From assembly GCF_027587195.1 (NCBI RefSeq), contig NZ_JAPDDP010000062.1, positions 1 through 47,163 of the forward strand: a DNA stretch of 47,163 nt, read 5' to 3'. The DNA comes from Solirubrobacter phytolaccae. GTDB lineage: Bacteria; Actinomycetota; Thermoleophilia; Solirubrobacterales; Solirubrobacteraceae. Positions 1 to 7,569 of this stretch are shown here, in pieces (position 1 is the first letter of the stretch; each line of letters begins with the position of its first letter). Position numbers and translations under genes: made by a program. The notes under the pieces were generated by a model, which saw only the letters and a list, made by a program, of their open reading frames with translations, was not told where the DNA came from and did no database searches.

Positions 1-1
1 C

Positions 2-598
2 GCGGGGGCGGCGGCGGGGGCGGCCGGCACGGGCCCGGCGGGCGGCGGCCCCACGTGGCTCTCGGGCCTCGCCTACGCGTGCCTCCGGCGCGGGTTCTGG
101 GACGTCCCGCCCCATGCCGGCGGCGCCGGCACGCTCGTGACGATGGGCGCCGGGCCAGAAGGGGACGCACTCGGCGAGGCCGTGCTCGCGCGCCTCGCTG
201 CGCCCGTGACGGTCGTGCGCGGCGCGGCCTCCGACCTCGCCGCACCCGCCCACGCGACCGTCCTCACCGCGCTGCCCTCGCTGCAGGACGTGCTGCTCGC
301 GGCCGACGTGGTGATCGCCACCGCCGGCCAGACCTCGCTGGAGGCCGCCGCGTGCGGCACGCCCGCCGTGCTGCTCGCGCTCGACGCATTCCAGGCCGAG
401 CAGGCGCGGCGCCTGGCCGAAGCCGGGGCGGCGCTCCTCGCCGACTCGGCCGAGGACGCCGTCCGCCTCGCGACCGCGCTGCTCGAAGCTCCCGAGCAGC
501 GCGCAAAGCTCACGGCCGCGGGCCGGGCGACGATCGACGGACGCGGCGCCCGGCGCGTGGCGGAAGCGCTCAGCCGGCTACGCGGCGCAGCAGCATGA
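2..598 (+). CDS. pseG: PseG-like UDP-sugar hydrolase, C-terminal part (5' truncated)
   Basis: The reading frame is open from the window edge, so the N-terminus is missing. The visible ~198 residues have the C-terminal half of a GT-B (MurG/PseG-like) fold: a linker, LVTMGAGPEG at the start of the second Rossmann lobe, then ADVVIATAGQTSLEAAACG and a following Q-x-E segment typical of nucleotide-sugar binding. PseG removes UDP from UDP-2,4-diacetamido-2,4,6-trideoxy-L-altrose in pseudaminic acid synthesis. Identity as PseG rather than another GT28-type enzyme is supported mainly by pseB and pseC lying close by. It overlaps the convergent PIG-L gene by 29 bp. Confidence 0.6.
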   Translation, partial: AGAAAGAAGTGPAGGGPTWLSGLAYACLRRGFWDVPPHAGGAGTLVTMGAGPEGDALGEAVLARLAAPVTVVRGAASDLAAPAHATVLTALPSLQDVLLAADVVIATAGQTSLEAAACGTPAVLLALDAFQAEQARRLAEAGAALLADSAEDAVRLATALLEAPEQRAKLTAAGRATIDGRGARRVAEALSRLRGAAA

Positions 599-1256
599 AC
601 GGCTCGGCCGCTTCCAGCCCGACCGTCATGCCCCACTTGCGCGCGGAGACGCGGATGCCCTCAAGTGACCGCGGGTGCGGCCACTCGCGCAGCTCGTGCT
701 CGTAGGCCGCCATCGCGGCCACCTTGCGCTCCAGCCCGGGGGAGGCGTCCTCGAACCAGTTCGGCCGGAACGGCGCGGCGTTCGGCGACGGGTTCCACTC
801 GGTCGAGGACAGCGTCTCGAAGCCCAGCAGCGTCACGGGCCGCTCGCCGGGCAGCGGCCGGAAGGCGGTCATCACGGCCTCGGCGACCACCAGGTGGTCC
901 TGGTTCATGTCGCCGGCGTGATGGCAGAAGACGATGTCGGGATCGACCTCGGCCTTGACCGCCTCGACGAGGTGGATCACGTCCAGCAGCGCCACCGTGC
1001 CGAAGCGGTTGTCCGGCAGCTCGCGCTGGTGCATGGTCACGCCCAGGATCTCGCCGGCCTTCTCCAGCTGGCCACGCAGCTCGGCGACCTCGTCGTCCGG
1101 CCGGTCGTCGCCCTCGAAGCGCGCGCCCACACCTTCGCCCAGCACGAGCGCGTGCACGTCCACGCCCTGGTCGGAAAGCGAGGCCATCGTGGCCCCGGCT
1201 CCGAGCACTTCATCATCGGGATGTGCGGCCACGCAGAGCGCGCGCGCATAGGTCAT
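570..1256 (-). CDS. PIG-L/LmbE family deacetylase
   Basis: The N-terminus carries the family hallmark AHPDDE, and a second metal-site stretch HHAGDMNQDH lies in mid-protein; both are typical of zinc-dependent N-acetyl-sugar deacetylases (PIG-L, LmbE, MshB). Length (~228 aa) is normal. Such enzymes often occur in nonulosonic-acid or flagellin-glycan clusters, so a sugar-modifying role in the pathway formed with PseB/PseC is the likely job, but the substrate cannot be read from sequence. I chose the ATG at 1256; a GTG three codons upstream (1265) is the alternative. The gene is divergent from pseB with only about 50 bp between them. Confidence 0.85.
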   Translation of the reverse strand: MTYARALCVAAHPDDEVLGAGATMASLSDQGVDVHALVLGEGVGARFEGDDRPDDEVAELRGQLEKAGEILGVTMHQRELPDNRFGTVALLDVIHLVEAVKAEVDPDIVFCHHAGDMNQDHLVVAEAVMTAFRPLPGERPVTLLGFETLSSTEWNPSPNAAPFRPNWFEDASPGLERKVAAMAAYEHELREWPHPRSLEGIRVSARKWGMTVGLEAAEPFMLLRRVAG

Positions 1257-1294
1257 TCGGCCCACGGCGCTGAGCCTAGACGGTTCGTGATCCC

Positions 1295-1300
1295 TACACT
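1295..1300 (+). promoter_or_regulatory. possible -10 element of pseB
   Basis: TACACT lies 9 nt before the pseB ATG. If used, transcription would start about 2 nt before the ATG, giving an essentially leaderless mRNA; no Shine-Dalgarno is visible. No convincing -35 element is seen, so this is tentative. Confidence 0.2.
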
Positions 1301-1309
1301 CCGCCGCCG

Positions 1310-2338
1310 ATGGATCTCACCGGGAAGACCTTGTTGATAACCGGCGGGACGGGGTCATTCGGGACGCAGTTCATCCGCACCGTCCTTGCCAATCACGACG
1401 TGGCGTCGATCCGCGTCTTCAGCCGTGACGAGCTCAAGCAGTACGAGCTCAACCAGCGCCTGCGCGATCCGCGCCTGCGACTGCTGCTCGGCGACGTCCG
1501 TGACGCGGACCGCCTGCGCGTCGCCACCCGCGGGGTCGATGTGATCGTGCACGCCGCGGCGCTCAAGCAGGTCGAGTCGTGCGAGTACAACCCGTTCGAG
1601 GCCGTCCAGACCAACGTGCTCGGCGCGCAGAACGTGGCCTCGGCCGCGATCGAGAACGAAGTGCCGCTGACGATGGCCCTGAGCACCGACAAGGCCGTCA
1701 ACCCGGTGAACCTCTACGGCGCGACCAAGCTCGCGGCCGAGAAGATCATCTCCCAGGCCGACGTGTACGCGCCCGACGGCCCCGCCCGCTTCGGCTCGGT
1801 CCGCTACGGCAACGTCGTCGGCAGCCGCGGCAGCGTCATCCCGGTGTTCAAGCAGCAGGCCGAGACCGGCATCCTGAGCATCACCGACGACCGCATGACC
1901 CGCTTCTGGATCACGCTCGAGCAGGCCGTGCAGTTCGTGCTCAGCTCGATGGACCTCGTGCACGGCGGCGAGACGTTCGTGCCCAAGATCCCGAGCATGC
2001 GGATCGTCGACCTGGCGCGCGCGATGGCGCCCGAGGCCGAGCACCGCATCACCGGCATCCGGCCCGGCGAGAAGCTGCACGAGGTGATGGTCACCGAGGA
2101 CGAGGCGCGCGTCACGTATGACATCGGCGACCGCTACGTGATCATGCCCTCGCGCCCGACGTGGCACAGCGAGCCGCCCGAGCGCGGCGAGAAGCTCCCC
2201 GACGGGTTCCGCTACTCCTCGGACAACAACACCGACTGGCTCACCGAGGAGCAGCTGCTCGCGATGACCAAGACCGTCCGCGCACCCGGCCGCCGCGAGA
2301 GCGACCGCGGCGCGGGCGCCCCGGGCTGGGAGGCCTAA
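1310..2338 (+). CDS. pseB: UDP-N-acetylglucosamine 4,6-dehydratase (inverting), PseB
   Basis: First enzyme of pseudaminic acid synthesis: NADP-dependent 4,6-dehydration and C5 epimerisation of UDP-GlcNAc. The 342-residue protein has the extended SDR nucleotide motif GGTGSFG near residues 12-18, the family stretch HAAALKQVESCEYNPFEAVQ, and the active-site region STDKAVNPVNLYGATK containing the YxxxK pair. Length fits FlaA1/PseB enzymes. Its TAA stop overlaps the stop of the convergent pseC (2335-2338). The cluster context, two glycosyltransferases and nine flagellins next door, suggests the sugar is destined for flagellin. Confidence 0.95.
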   Translation: MDLTGKTLLITGGTGSFGTQFIRTVLANHDVASIRVFSRDELKQYELNQRLRDPRLRLLLGDVRDADRLRVATRGVDVIVHAAALKQVESCEYNPFEAVQTNVLGAQNVASAAIENEVPLTMALSTDKAVNPVNLYGATKLAAEKIISQADVYAPDGPARFGSVRYGNVVGSRGSVIPVFKQQAETGILSITDDRMTRFWITLEQAVQFVLSSMDLVHGGETFVPKIPSMRIVDLARAMAPEAEHRITGIRPGEKLHEVMVTEDEARVTYDIGDRYVIMPSRPTWHSEPPERGEKLPDGFRYSSDNNTDWLTEEQLLAMTKTVRAPGRRESDRGAGAPGWEA

Positions 2339-3453
2339 GCCCCCACGATGTCGCGGACGGCGGTGATCACCGTCGTCTGCTCGTCCTCGGTGAGGCCCGG
2401 GAAGCACGGGAGCGACAGGCAGCCCTCGTAGTACGTCTCGGCCTCCGGGCACAGCCCCGGGGCGTAGCCGTAGGTGTCCCGGTAGTACGGGTGCAGGTAG
2501 ACCGGCAGGTAGTGGATCTGCGCGAGCACGCCCCGCTCGCGCAGCGCGTCGTACACGCGGCGGCGCTCGGCGACGGAGATCACGAACAGGTGGTAGGCGT
2601 GCAGGCTGTCGGCCGGCACCTCCGGCGGGAGCGCGACCACGCCGGCCAGCTCCTCCCGGTAGCGCGCCGCGATCGCGTTGCGCGCGGCCACGAAGCGCTC
2701 CGTCTTGGCCAGCTGCGAGCTCCCGAGCGCGCACTGCAGGTCGGTGATCCGGTAGTTGAAGCCGAGCAGGTGCTGCTCCATGTACCAGCCGCCCTCGTCC
2801 GGGCGCTCGAGCCGCGCCGGGTCCTTCGTCATCCCGTGCGAGCGGAAGTCCAGCAGGCGCTGGTAGAGCTTGGGGTCGCTGAGCGTGATCGCGCCGCCCT
2901 CGCCGGTGGTCACCGTCTTGACCGGGTGGAACGAGAACACGGTCATGTCCGCGTCGGCGCCGACCGGACGGCCGGCGCGGCGCCCGCCGATCGCGTGCGC
3001 GGCGTCCTCGATCACCACGACGTCCGGACCGACCGCGGCCCGGATCTCGGCGATCGGCGCGGGCAGGCCCGTGAAGCTGACCGGGATGACCGCGCGCGTG
3101 CGCTCGCTCACCACCGCCGCCACCGTCTCGGCGCTCACGTTCCAGGTCGCCGGATCGATGTCCGCGAACACCGGCGTGGCGCCCACGTAGGCCGCGCAGT
3201 TCGCGCTGGCCGCGAAGGTCAGCGCGCTCGTGACCACCTCGTCGCCCGGCCCGGCGCCCGCCGCGAAGCAGGCGGCGTGCAGCGCGGCCGTCCCGGAGGA
3301 GAAGGCCACCGCGTAGGGCGTTCCGGCGAGCTCGGCGAGCTGCGCCTCGAAGGCCGCGACGCGCGGGCCCTGCGTCAGGAAGTCGCTGCGCAGCGCCTCC
3401 AGCACCGCCGCCACGTCGTCGTCCTCGATCGTCTGCCGTCCGTAGGGGATCAC
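2335..3453 (-). CDS. pseC: UDP-4-amino-4,6-dideoxy-sugar aminotransferase, PseC
   Basis: PLP-dependent DegT/DnrJ/EryC1-type aminotransferase that follows PseB. Seen: an N-terminal IPYGRQTIEDDD segment, FSSGTAALHAA, the phosphate/PLP region VVIEDAAHAIGG, and the Schiff-base lysine in FSFHPVKTVTTGEGG. The C-terminal part (HAYHLFVISV) is family-typical. I place the start at GTG 3453, where homology to PseC proteins begins. The frame stays open up to ATG 3612, but that 53-residue extension crosses a hairpin and uses codons (TTA, ATA, CGA) unlike the rest of the gene. No Shine-Dalgarno precedes 3453. A sigma-28-like promoter and a structured leader lie upstream. Confidence 0.92.
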   Translation of the reverse strand: MIPYGRQTIEDDDVAAVLEALRSDFLTQGPRVAAFEAQLAELAGTPYAVAFSSGTAALHAACFAAGAGPGDEVVTSALTFAASANCAAYVGATPVFADIDPATWNVSAETVAAVVSERTRAVIPVSFTGLPAPIAEIRAAVGPDVVVIEDAAHAIGGRRAGRPVGADADMTVFSFHPVKTVTTGEGGAITLSDPKLYQRLLDFRSHGMTKDPARLERPDEGGWYMEQHLLGFNYRITDLQCALGSSQLAKTERFVAARNAIAARYREELAGVVALPPEVPADSLHAYHLFVISVAERRRVYDALRERGVLAQIHYLPVYLHPYYRDTYGYAPGLCPEAETYYEGCLSLPCFPGLTEDEQTTVITAVRDIVGA

Positions 3454-3473
3454 GGCGGGGAAGTTAACGCAGA

Positions 3474-3497
3474 CGGGCGGCCTCGAAAGGCCGCCCG
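3474..3497 (-). terminator. strong hairpin with UUCG loop upstream of pseC
   Basis: A perfect 10-bp stem (positions 3474-3483 with 3488-3497) closes a UUCG tetraloop on the minus strand, 20 nt upstream of the pseC start. No clear U-run follows. It may be a terminator/attenuator for the leader starting near 3622, or a structure affecting pseC translation. Confidence 0.55.
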
Positions 3498-3622
3498 CGC
3501 GATCCGTCCCTCGGTGGGGTATGTGTTGGGTCGCCCTCCAGCAACCCGTATGAACCGCGAACCGCGTGCGGAGGAGGGCGGGGAAGCCCTTGAGTAACTC
3601 CTGCAGCGCCATCCGTGGCTAA
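3474..3622 (-). ncRNA. candidate structured leader or small RNA upstream of pseC
   Basis: This stretch is bounded upstream by a sigma-28-like promoter (3629-3655) and downstream by a UUCG hairpin (3474-3497). On the minus strand it begins with the hairpin GCCA-CGGA-UGGC (3608-3619). It also contains a 7-bp stem with loop UGGAGG (3528-3547) and further GGA trinucleotides, five in all. GGA in hairpin loops is what CsrA recognises. It could be a CsrA-controlled pseC leader or a short CsrA-binding RNA. No homologue is recognised, and an extended pseC reading frame also runs through it. Confidence 0.3.
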
Positions 3623-3628
3623 CCGAGG

Positions 3629-3655
3629 TAATCGGCAGCCGTCGGAAGACCTGTA
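3629..3655 (-). promoter_or_regulatory. sigma-28-like promoter for the pseC leader
   Basis: Minus-strand -10 element GCCGATTA (3636-3629) lies 14 nt downstream of ACAG (3654-3651). It shares the CAGGTC flank seen in the fliO and fliJ promoters. Confidence 0.5.
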
Positions 3656-3664
3656 GGCGAATTT

Positions 3665-4726
3665 CTACGACGCGTGCGCGGGGTGGCCGGCGACCACTTC
3701 GCGGAGCACCTCGGCCCAGCTCTGGGCGGCCACCTCGATGCGCCGGTGCTCACGCACGTACTCGTGCGCGGTCGCGCCGATCCGCTCGCGGGCCTCGTGG
3801 TCGTCGATCAGCCGCAGCAGCGCCGCCTCGACCTCGTCGACCTCACGCGCGTGGACGCCGGTGACGCCGTCCTCGATGTCCGGGTACACGTCCGGATGCG
3901 CGACGAGCGGGATGCCCAGCGCGCTCGCCTCGAGCCAGCGCAGGTCGCTCTTGCCGCGGAACTGGTTGTTCTCGGCCGACGGCGCGAAGGCGATGTCGAA
4001 CAGCGCCATCGACGCCGGGTAGACCTCGATGCCCGAGCTCGGGTAGCTGACCGCGCGGTCAGCGCCGAACTCCTCGGCGTACGGCGCGGCGGCCGCGTGG
4101 CCCACGGACACGAAGCGGACGTTCTCGCGCTGGCGCATGACCGAGCGGATCGCCGGCTCCCAGCGCGCCAGGGACGCCTTGTGGCCGACGCCACCCGCGA
4201 AGCCGATCGTCACGACGCCCTTGCGGTCGGGCTTGCGGTAGTCGTAGCGGTTGAGGTCGACGCCGTTGCGGCACTCCCACGTGTGCTCGCTGAAGGACCG
4301 GTAGCGGCGCGCGATGAACGACGTCGAGCAGATCATGCCGTCGACGGCGCGCATGCCCATCTCGAGGTCGCGGACGCGGTCGGCGCCGAACTTGTGCGCG
4401 AGCTCGTGCGTCTTGCTCTTGCGCGCGGCCTGGACGTAGTCGTCGATCTCGTAGAGGACCTTCACGCCCCGGTCCTGCAGCTCGCGGATGCGCTTGAGCC
4501 AGGAGCGGCCGTTCGCGTACTGGATGACGACGACCTCGTAGTCGGGCAGGTTCTCCAGCGACGGCGGCGGGTTGCCGAGGCCGCCGGTGAGGACGACGGT
4601 GTCGTCCGCCAGGGCGCCCCAGGTCGCGTACTCGGCGCCGAGGGCGATCGCCGGCAGGAAGCAGCGGTAGTAGGAGACGACGCTCGCGCCGAGGCCGAGG
4701 AAAAGGGTCTTCGGGATGTCGGTCAT
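3665..4726 (-). CDS. glycosyltransferase, GT4-like (GT-B fold), probable flagellin glycosylation
   Basis: About 353 residues. The C-terminal half looks like a GT-B glycosyltransferase: TIGFAGGVGHK, then SDLRWLEASALGIPLVAH, which is the donor-binding E-containing segment of the GT4-like families, and a helical tail. The N-terminal half (FLGLGASVVSYYRCFLPA, YEIDDYV) resembles family members that act on cell-surface glycans. The start ATG 4726 overlaps the TGA of the upstream GT2 gene in ATGA, so translation is probably coupled. Position next to the flagellin array suggests transfer of sugar to flagellin, but neither donor nor acceptor can be read from sequence. Confidence 0.8.
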   Translation of the reverse strand: MTDIPKTLFLGLGASVVSYYRCFLPAIALGAEYATWGALADDTVVLTGGLGNPPPSLENLPDYEVVVIQYANGRSWLKRIRELQDRGVKVLYEIDDYVQAARKSKTHELAHKFGADRVRDLEMGMRAVDGMICSTSFIARRYRSFSEHTWECRNGVDLNRYDYRKPDRKGVVTIGFAGGVGHKASLARWEPAIRSVMRQRENVRFVSVGHAAAAPYAEEFGADRAVSYPSSGIEVYPASMALFDIAFAPSAENNQFRGKSDLRWLEASALGIPLVAHPDVYPDIEDGVTGVHAREVDEVEAALLRLIDDHEARERIGATAHEYVREHRRIEVAAQSWAEVLREVVAGHPAHAS

Positions 4727-5502
4727 GACACGATCTCCGGGCTCCAGCGTTGGAAGCTCATGTTCGCGTGCTTGAGGCGCAGGCGGCCTTCGGACGGGGC
4801 GGCGGGGTCGGGCTCGCCGTCGCTGGCCTTCAGCGCGCGGGCACGCACCGTCGGCTCCAGGACGCACTGACCGCCCTCGGCCTGGATGCGCAGGCAGTAG
4901 TCGAGCGCCGCGTGCGGGCCCTCCATCAGGTTGTCGTAGCCGCCGACGCGCTCGATCCACCCGCGGCGGATGAACTGCAGCTCGGAGCTGACCGGGCACA
5001 GCAGCGGATCGGCCACGTCGAGCAGCTCCTCCGGCACGTTGCGCAGGCGCGCGGCCCAGGCACGGCGGAAGAGCGAGAAGAAGTAGCCGGCCTGGCGGAT
5101 CGTGCCGCCGGCCTCGAGGATGGCGCCGCCCGCGACCGCGGCGGGTTCGCCGTCGGTGCCCGTGCGCGCCTGTAGGCGCCCGAGCCAGTTGGCGGACTCG
5201 AACAGCAGGCCCGGGGCGACGATGCAGACGTCCATGCCGTGCTCGACCGCGGCGGTCAGGCCGACGTTGACGGCGGCCGAGTGGCCCTCGCCGTCCAGCT
5301 GCATGACGTACGCGCAGTTGAGCTCGGCGGCCGCGACCTCGAGGAGCTGCGCCTGGGGCGCGGGCGAGCGGTCGTCGACGACGAGCACCATCGTCTCGGG
5401 TGCGCTCGCCTGGAGGGAGACGAGCGTCTGGAGGATCGGGTCGATGTCCTCCGCGCTCTCTGCCCGGACCGGGCAGACGATGAGGGTCGGATCGGATTCC
5501 AC
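4723..5502 (-). CDS. GT2-like glycosyltransferase (GT-A fold)
   Basis: About 259 residues with a GT-A style start (TLIVCPVRAES, then VLVVDDRSP), the nucleotide-sugar acidic region near LDGEGHSAAVNVGL, and a conserved-looking IERVGGYDNLMEGPHAALDYCLR stretch near the acceptor side as in rhamnosyl/GT2 enzymes. I chose GTG 5502, preceded by GGAGGA; a TTG at 5526 is the alternative start. It is the first gene of a two-gene unit with the GT4-like enzyme. A sigma-28-like promoter just upstream (5510-5537) would place it in the flagellar regulon, consistent with a flagellin-glycosylating role. Confidence 0.78.
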   Translation of the reverse strand: MESDPTLIVCPVRAESAEDIDPILQTLVSLQASAPETMVLVVDDRSPAPQAQLLEVAAAELNCAYVMQLDGEGHSAAVNVGLTAAVEHGMDVCIVAPGLLFESANWLGRLQARTGTDGEPAAVAGGAILEAGGTIRQAGYFFSLFRRAWAARLRNVPEELLDVADPLLCPVSSELQFIRRGWIERVGGYDNLMEGPHAALDYCLRIQAEGGQCVLEPTVRARALKASDGEPDPAAPSEGRLRLKHANMSFQRWSPEIVS

Positions 5503-5509
5503 GTCTCCT

Positions 5510-5537
5510 CCATCGGTTGCCCGCAAACGGACCTTGA
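5510..5537 (-). promoter_or_regulatory. sigma-28-like promoter of the glycosyltransferase pair
   Basis: Minus-strand TCAA (5537-5534), 16-nt spacer, ACCGATGG (5517-5510). Only 7 nt separate the -10 box from GTG 5502, so the transcript would be nearly leaderless. Confidence 0.5.
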
Positions 5538-5559
5538 GAGACGCGAGATTAAATGTTGT

Positions 5560-5589
5560 GAGCCGACCCCCCTTGCGGAGGACCGGCTC
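5560..5589 (-). terminator. terminator-like hairpin after fla1
   Basis: A 13-bp stem (one mismatch, two G-U pairs) closes a GCAA tetraloop about 20 nt after the fla1 stop; it is followed by an AT-rich stretch ACAACATTTAATC. Confidence 0.65.
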
Positions 5590-5608
5590 AAAACGGCGAG
5601 CGACTGGC

Positions 5609-6469
5609 TTAGCGGAGCAGCGACAGAACGCCCTGGGGCGCCTGGTTGGCCTGCGCGAGCATGCTCGTGCCGGCCTGCTGGAGGATGTTCAGCTTCGTGA
5701 ACTTCGTCATCTCAGCGGCCATGTCCACGTCGCGGATACGCGACTCGGACGCCGTGAGGTTCTCCTGGTAGGTCGCCAGGTTCGTCAGGCGATGCTCGAG
5801 GCGGTTCTGGACGGCACCGAGGTTGCCACGCACCTTGGAGACGTTCTCGATCATCTTGTCGACCGTGCCGATGTCGGACACGCTGCCGCCGGTGGCGGAG
5901 AGCGCCGTGACGGCCGCGGCCGCGGTACCGGCGGAGAGGCTGGTCACGTTCGACAGGCCACCGGCGGAGGCGTCACCCGTGTACGAGATCGCCGCGACGT
6001 CGATCTTCTCGCCCTGGTTGGCTCCAACCTGGAACGAGAACGAGTTGGCGCCACCGAACACGTTCTTGCCGTTGAACTTGGTGTCGCTCATGATGGTGCT
6101 GATTTCCTTGGCAATCTCGACGACCTCGGCGCCAATGGCCTCCTTGTCGTTCTGATCGAGCGTGCCGTTGTTGATCTGCACCTTCAGGTCGCGAACACGC
6201 GACAGCATGGAGTGGACCTCGGAGAGGGCACCTTCAGCGGTCTGGACGAGCGAGATGCCGTCCTGCGCGTTGCGCTGCGCCTGAGCGAGGCCGCCGATCT
6301 GGCCACGCATCTTCTCGGAGATGCCCAGGCCGGCAGCGTCGTCCGCGGCGCGGTTGATGCGGTAGCCGGAGGAGAGCTTCTCCATCGACTTCGAGGCCTG
6401 CGTCGACGTCGCCGTCAGCTGACGGTGCGTGTTGAAGGCTTCGATGTTGTTCTGGATGCGAAGGCCCAT
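5609..6469 (-). CDS. flagellin, copy 1 (last in the array)
   Basis: 286 residues: D0/D1 N-terminal coiled-coil region (MGLRIQNNIEAFNTHRQL, KLSSGYRINRAADDAAGLGI), a short variable centre (~155-200) rich in Ser/Thr/Ala/Gly, and the C-terminal D1/D0 region (ENLTASESRIRDVDMAAEM, QQAGTSMLAQANQAPQGVLS). It lacks the large D2/D3 outer domains, so a thin filament subunit is expected. No cysteine is present. Exported by the FlhA/FlhB apparatus and probably chaperoned by FliS. Shine-Dalgarno AAGGAG lies 9 nt from ATG. The RGNLGAVQNRLEHRLTNLA segment is shared with copies 2 and 7. Confidence 0.97.
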   Translation of the reverse strand: MGLRIQNNIEAFNTHRQLTATSTQASKSMEKLSSGYRINRAADDAAGLGISEKMRGQIGGLAQAQRNAQDGISLVQTAEGALSEVHSMLSRVRDLKVQINNGTLDQNDKEAIGAEVVEIAKEISTIMSDTKFNGKNVFGGANSFSFQVGANQGEKIDVAAISYTGDASAGGLSNVTSLSAGTAAAAVTALSATGGSVSDIGTVDKMIENVSKVRGNLGAVQNRLEHRLTNLATYQENLTASESRIRDVDMAAEMTKFTKLNILQQAGTSMLAQANQAPQGVLSLLR

Positions 6470-6478
6470 GATCTAACG

Positions 6479-6531
6479 CTCCTTGTTCGATCGGGTTGAA
6501 GGGCTGTACTGAGGTGACTCCATGTCGCCTC
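6479..6531 (-). promoter_or_regulatory. CsrA-type leader of fla1
   Basis: Hairpin 6511-6531 (8 bp with one C-A mismatch) has loop AUGGA; a second site ACAAGGAG (6479-6487) covers the Shine-Dalgarno. Matches the two-site layout of CsrA-repressed flagellin leaders. Confidence 0.65.
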
Positions 6532-6538
6532 AAACAAG

Positions 6539-6564
6539 AAGATCGGCCCCGAAGGGCCGATCTT
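6539..6564 (-). terminator. terminator-like hairpin after fla2, overlapping the fla1 promoter
   Basis: Perfect 11-bp stem with a UUCG tetraloop on the minus strand, about 35 nt after the fla2 stop. The run that follows is CTTGTTTG, so a weak U-tract. Confidence 0.6.
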
Positions 6565-6566
6565 GA
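6540..6566 (-). promoter_or_regulatory. sigma-28-like promoter of fla1
   Basis: TCAA (6566-6563), 15-nt spacer, GCCGATCT (6547-6540). Both elements sit inside the terminator-like hairpin. Predicted start near 6533, just before the GGA-loop hairpin. Confidence 0.6.
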
Positions 6567-6598
6567 GTGCGGTGTGAGAATTGCGCCCGGCGCGCGAA

Positions 6599-7450
6599 CT
6601 AGCGCAGGAGCGACAGGACGCCCTGGGGCGCCTGGTTGGCCTGCGCGAGCATGCTCGTGCCGGCCTGCTGCAGGATGTTCAGCTTGGTGAACTTGGTCAT
6701 CTCTGCGGCCATGTCCACGTCGCGGATGCGGCTCTCGGAGGCCGTCAGGTTCTCCTGGTAGGTCGCCAGGTTCGTCAGACGGTGCTCGAGGCGGTTCTGG
6801 ACCGCGCCGAGGTTGCCACGGACCTTCGAGACGTTCTCGATCGCCTTGTCGATGTCGGAGATGACGGCCAGGTCACCGGTGTCCAGCGCCGTCGAGACGG
6901 CGTCGGCGCCGGCGGCTCCGCCGAGGGCGATGACGGTCGAGATGCCACCGGCCGTCGCCGCGCCGCTGAGCGCGGTCGCCGCGATGGAGATGGTCTCGCC
7001 CTGGTTGGCGCCGACCTGGAACGAGAAGTTGTTCGAGAACACGGCCGTGCCGTTGAACTTCGTGTCGGTGGAGATCGTCTTGATCTCCTTGGCGATCTCG
7101 AAGACCTCGGCGGCGATGGCCGACTTGTCGTTCTGATCGAGGGTGCCGTTGTTGAACTGCACCTTCAGATCGCGGACGCGCTCGAGCATCGAGTGCACCT
7201 CGGAGAGGGCACCTTCCGCGGTCTGGACGAGCGAGATGCCGTCCTGGGCGTTGCGCTGCGCCTGGGCCAGACCACCGATCTGGCCGCGCATCTTCTCCGA
7301 GATGCCCAGGCCCGCGGCGTCATCGGCGGCACGGTTGATGCGGTAGCCGCTGGAGAGCTTCTCCATCGACTTCGAGGCCTGCGTCGACGTCGCCGTCAGC
7401 TGACGGTGGGTGTTGAACGCCTCGATGTTGTTCTGAATGCGAAGGCCCAT
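6599..7450 (-). CDS. flagellin, copy 2
   Basis: 283 residues with the same conserved ends as copy 1. The centre is different: AVFSNNFSFQVGANQGET followed by an Ala/Thr/Gly-rich loop (SIAATALSGAATAGGISTV). The DKAIENVSKVRGNLGAV helix groups it with copies 1 and 7. Shine-Dalgarno AAGGAG precedes ATG 7450. Predicted filament subunit with its own sigma-28-like promoter and CsrA-type leader. Confidence 0.97.
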   Translation of the reverse strand: MGLRIQNNIEAFNTHRQLTATSTQASKSMEKLSSGYRINRAADDAAGLGISEKMRGQIGGLAQAQRNAQDGISLVQTAEGALSEVHSMLERVRDLKVQFNNGTLDQNDKSAIAAEVFEIAKEIKTISTDTKFNGTAVFSNNFSFQVGANQGETISIAATALSGAATAGGISTVIALGGAAGADAVSTALDTGDLAVISDIDKAIENVSKVRGNLGAVQNRLEHRLTNLATYQENLTASESRIRDVDMAAEMTKFTKLNILQQAGTSMLAQANQAPQGVLSLLR

Positions 7451-7459
7451 GATTCAACG

Positions 7460-7511
7460 CTCCTTGTTGATCGGGGTATAGGGCGGATGTTCAGGCGACT
7501 CCTTGTCGCCT
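7460..7511 (-). promoter_or_regulatory. CsrA-type leader of fla2
   Basis: Perfect 7-bp hairpin 7493-7511 with loop AAGGA, giving ACAAGGA across stem and loop; second ACAAGGAG (7460-7468) covers the Shine-Dalgarno. Confidence 0.7.
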
Positions 7512-7519
7512 TAACCAAC

Positions 7520-7545
7520 AAGATCGGCCGCGAGCGACCGATCTT
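7520..7545 (-). terminator. terminator-like hairpin after fla3, overlapping the fla2 promoter
   Basis: 11-bp stem with one U-G pair and a CUCG loop on the minus strand, 25 nt after the fla3 stop; followed by GTTGGTT. Confidence 0.55.
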
Positions 7546-7547
7546 GA
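7521..7547 (-). promoter_or_regulatory. sigma-28-like promoter of fla2
   Basis: TCAA (7547-7544), 15-nt spacer, GCCGATCT (7528-7521), inside the hairpin at 7520-7545. Confidence 0.6.
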
Positions 7548-7569
7548 GGTACCGCTATGCGCCAGGTTC

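Noticed and set aside
3454-3612. N-terminal extension of pseC to ATG 3612
   Set aside because: PseC similarity begins at 3453; the extension crosses a 10-bp hairpin and includes codons rare in the locus (TTA, ATA, CGA).
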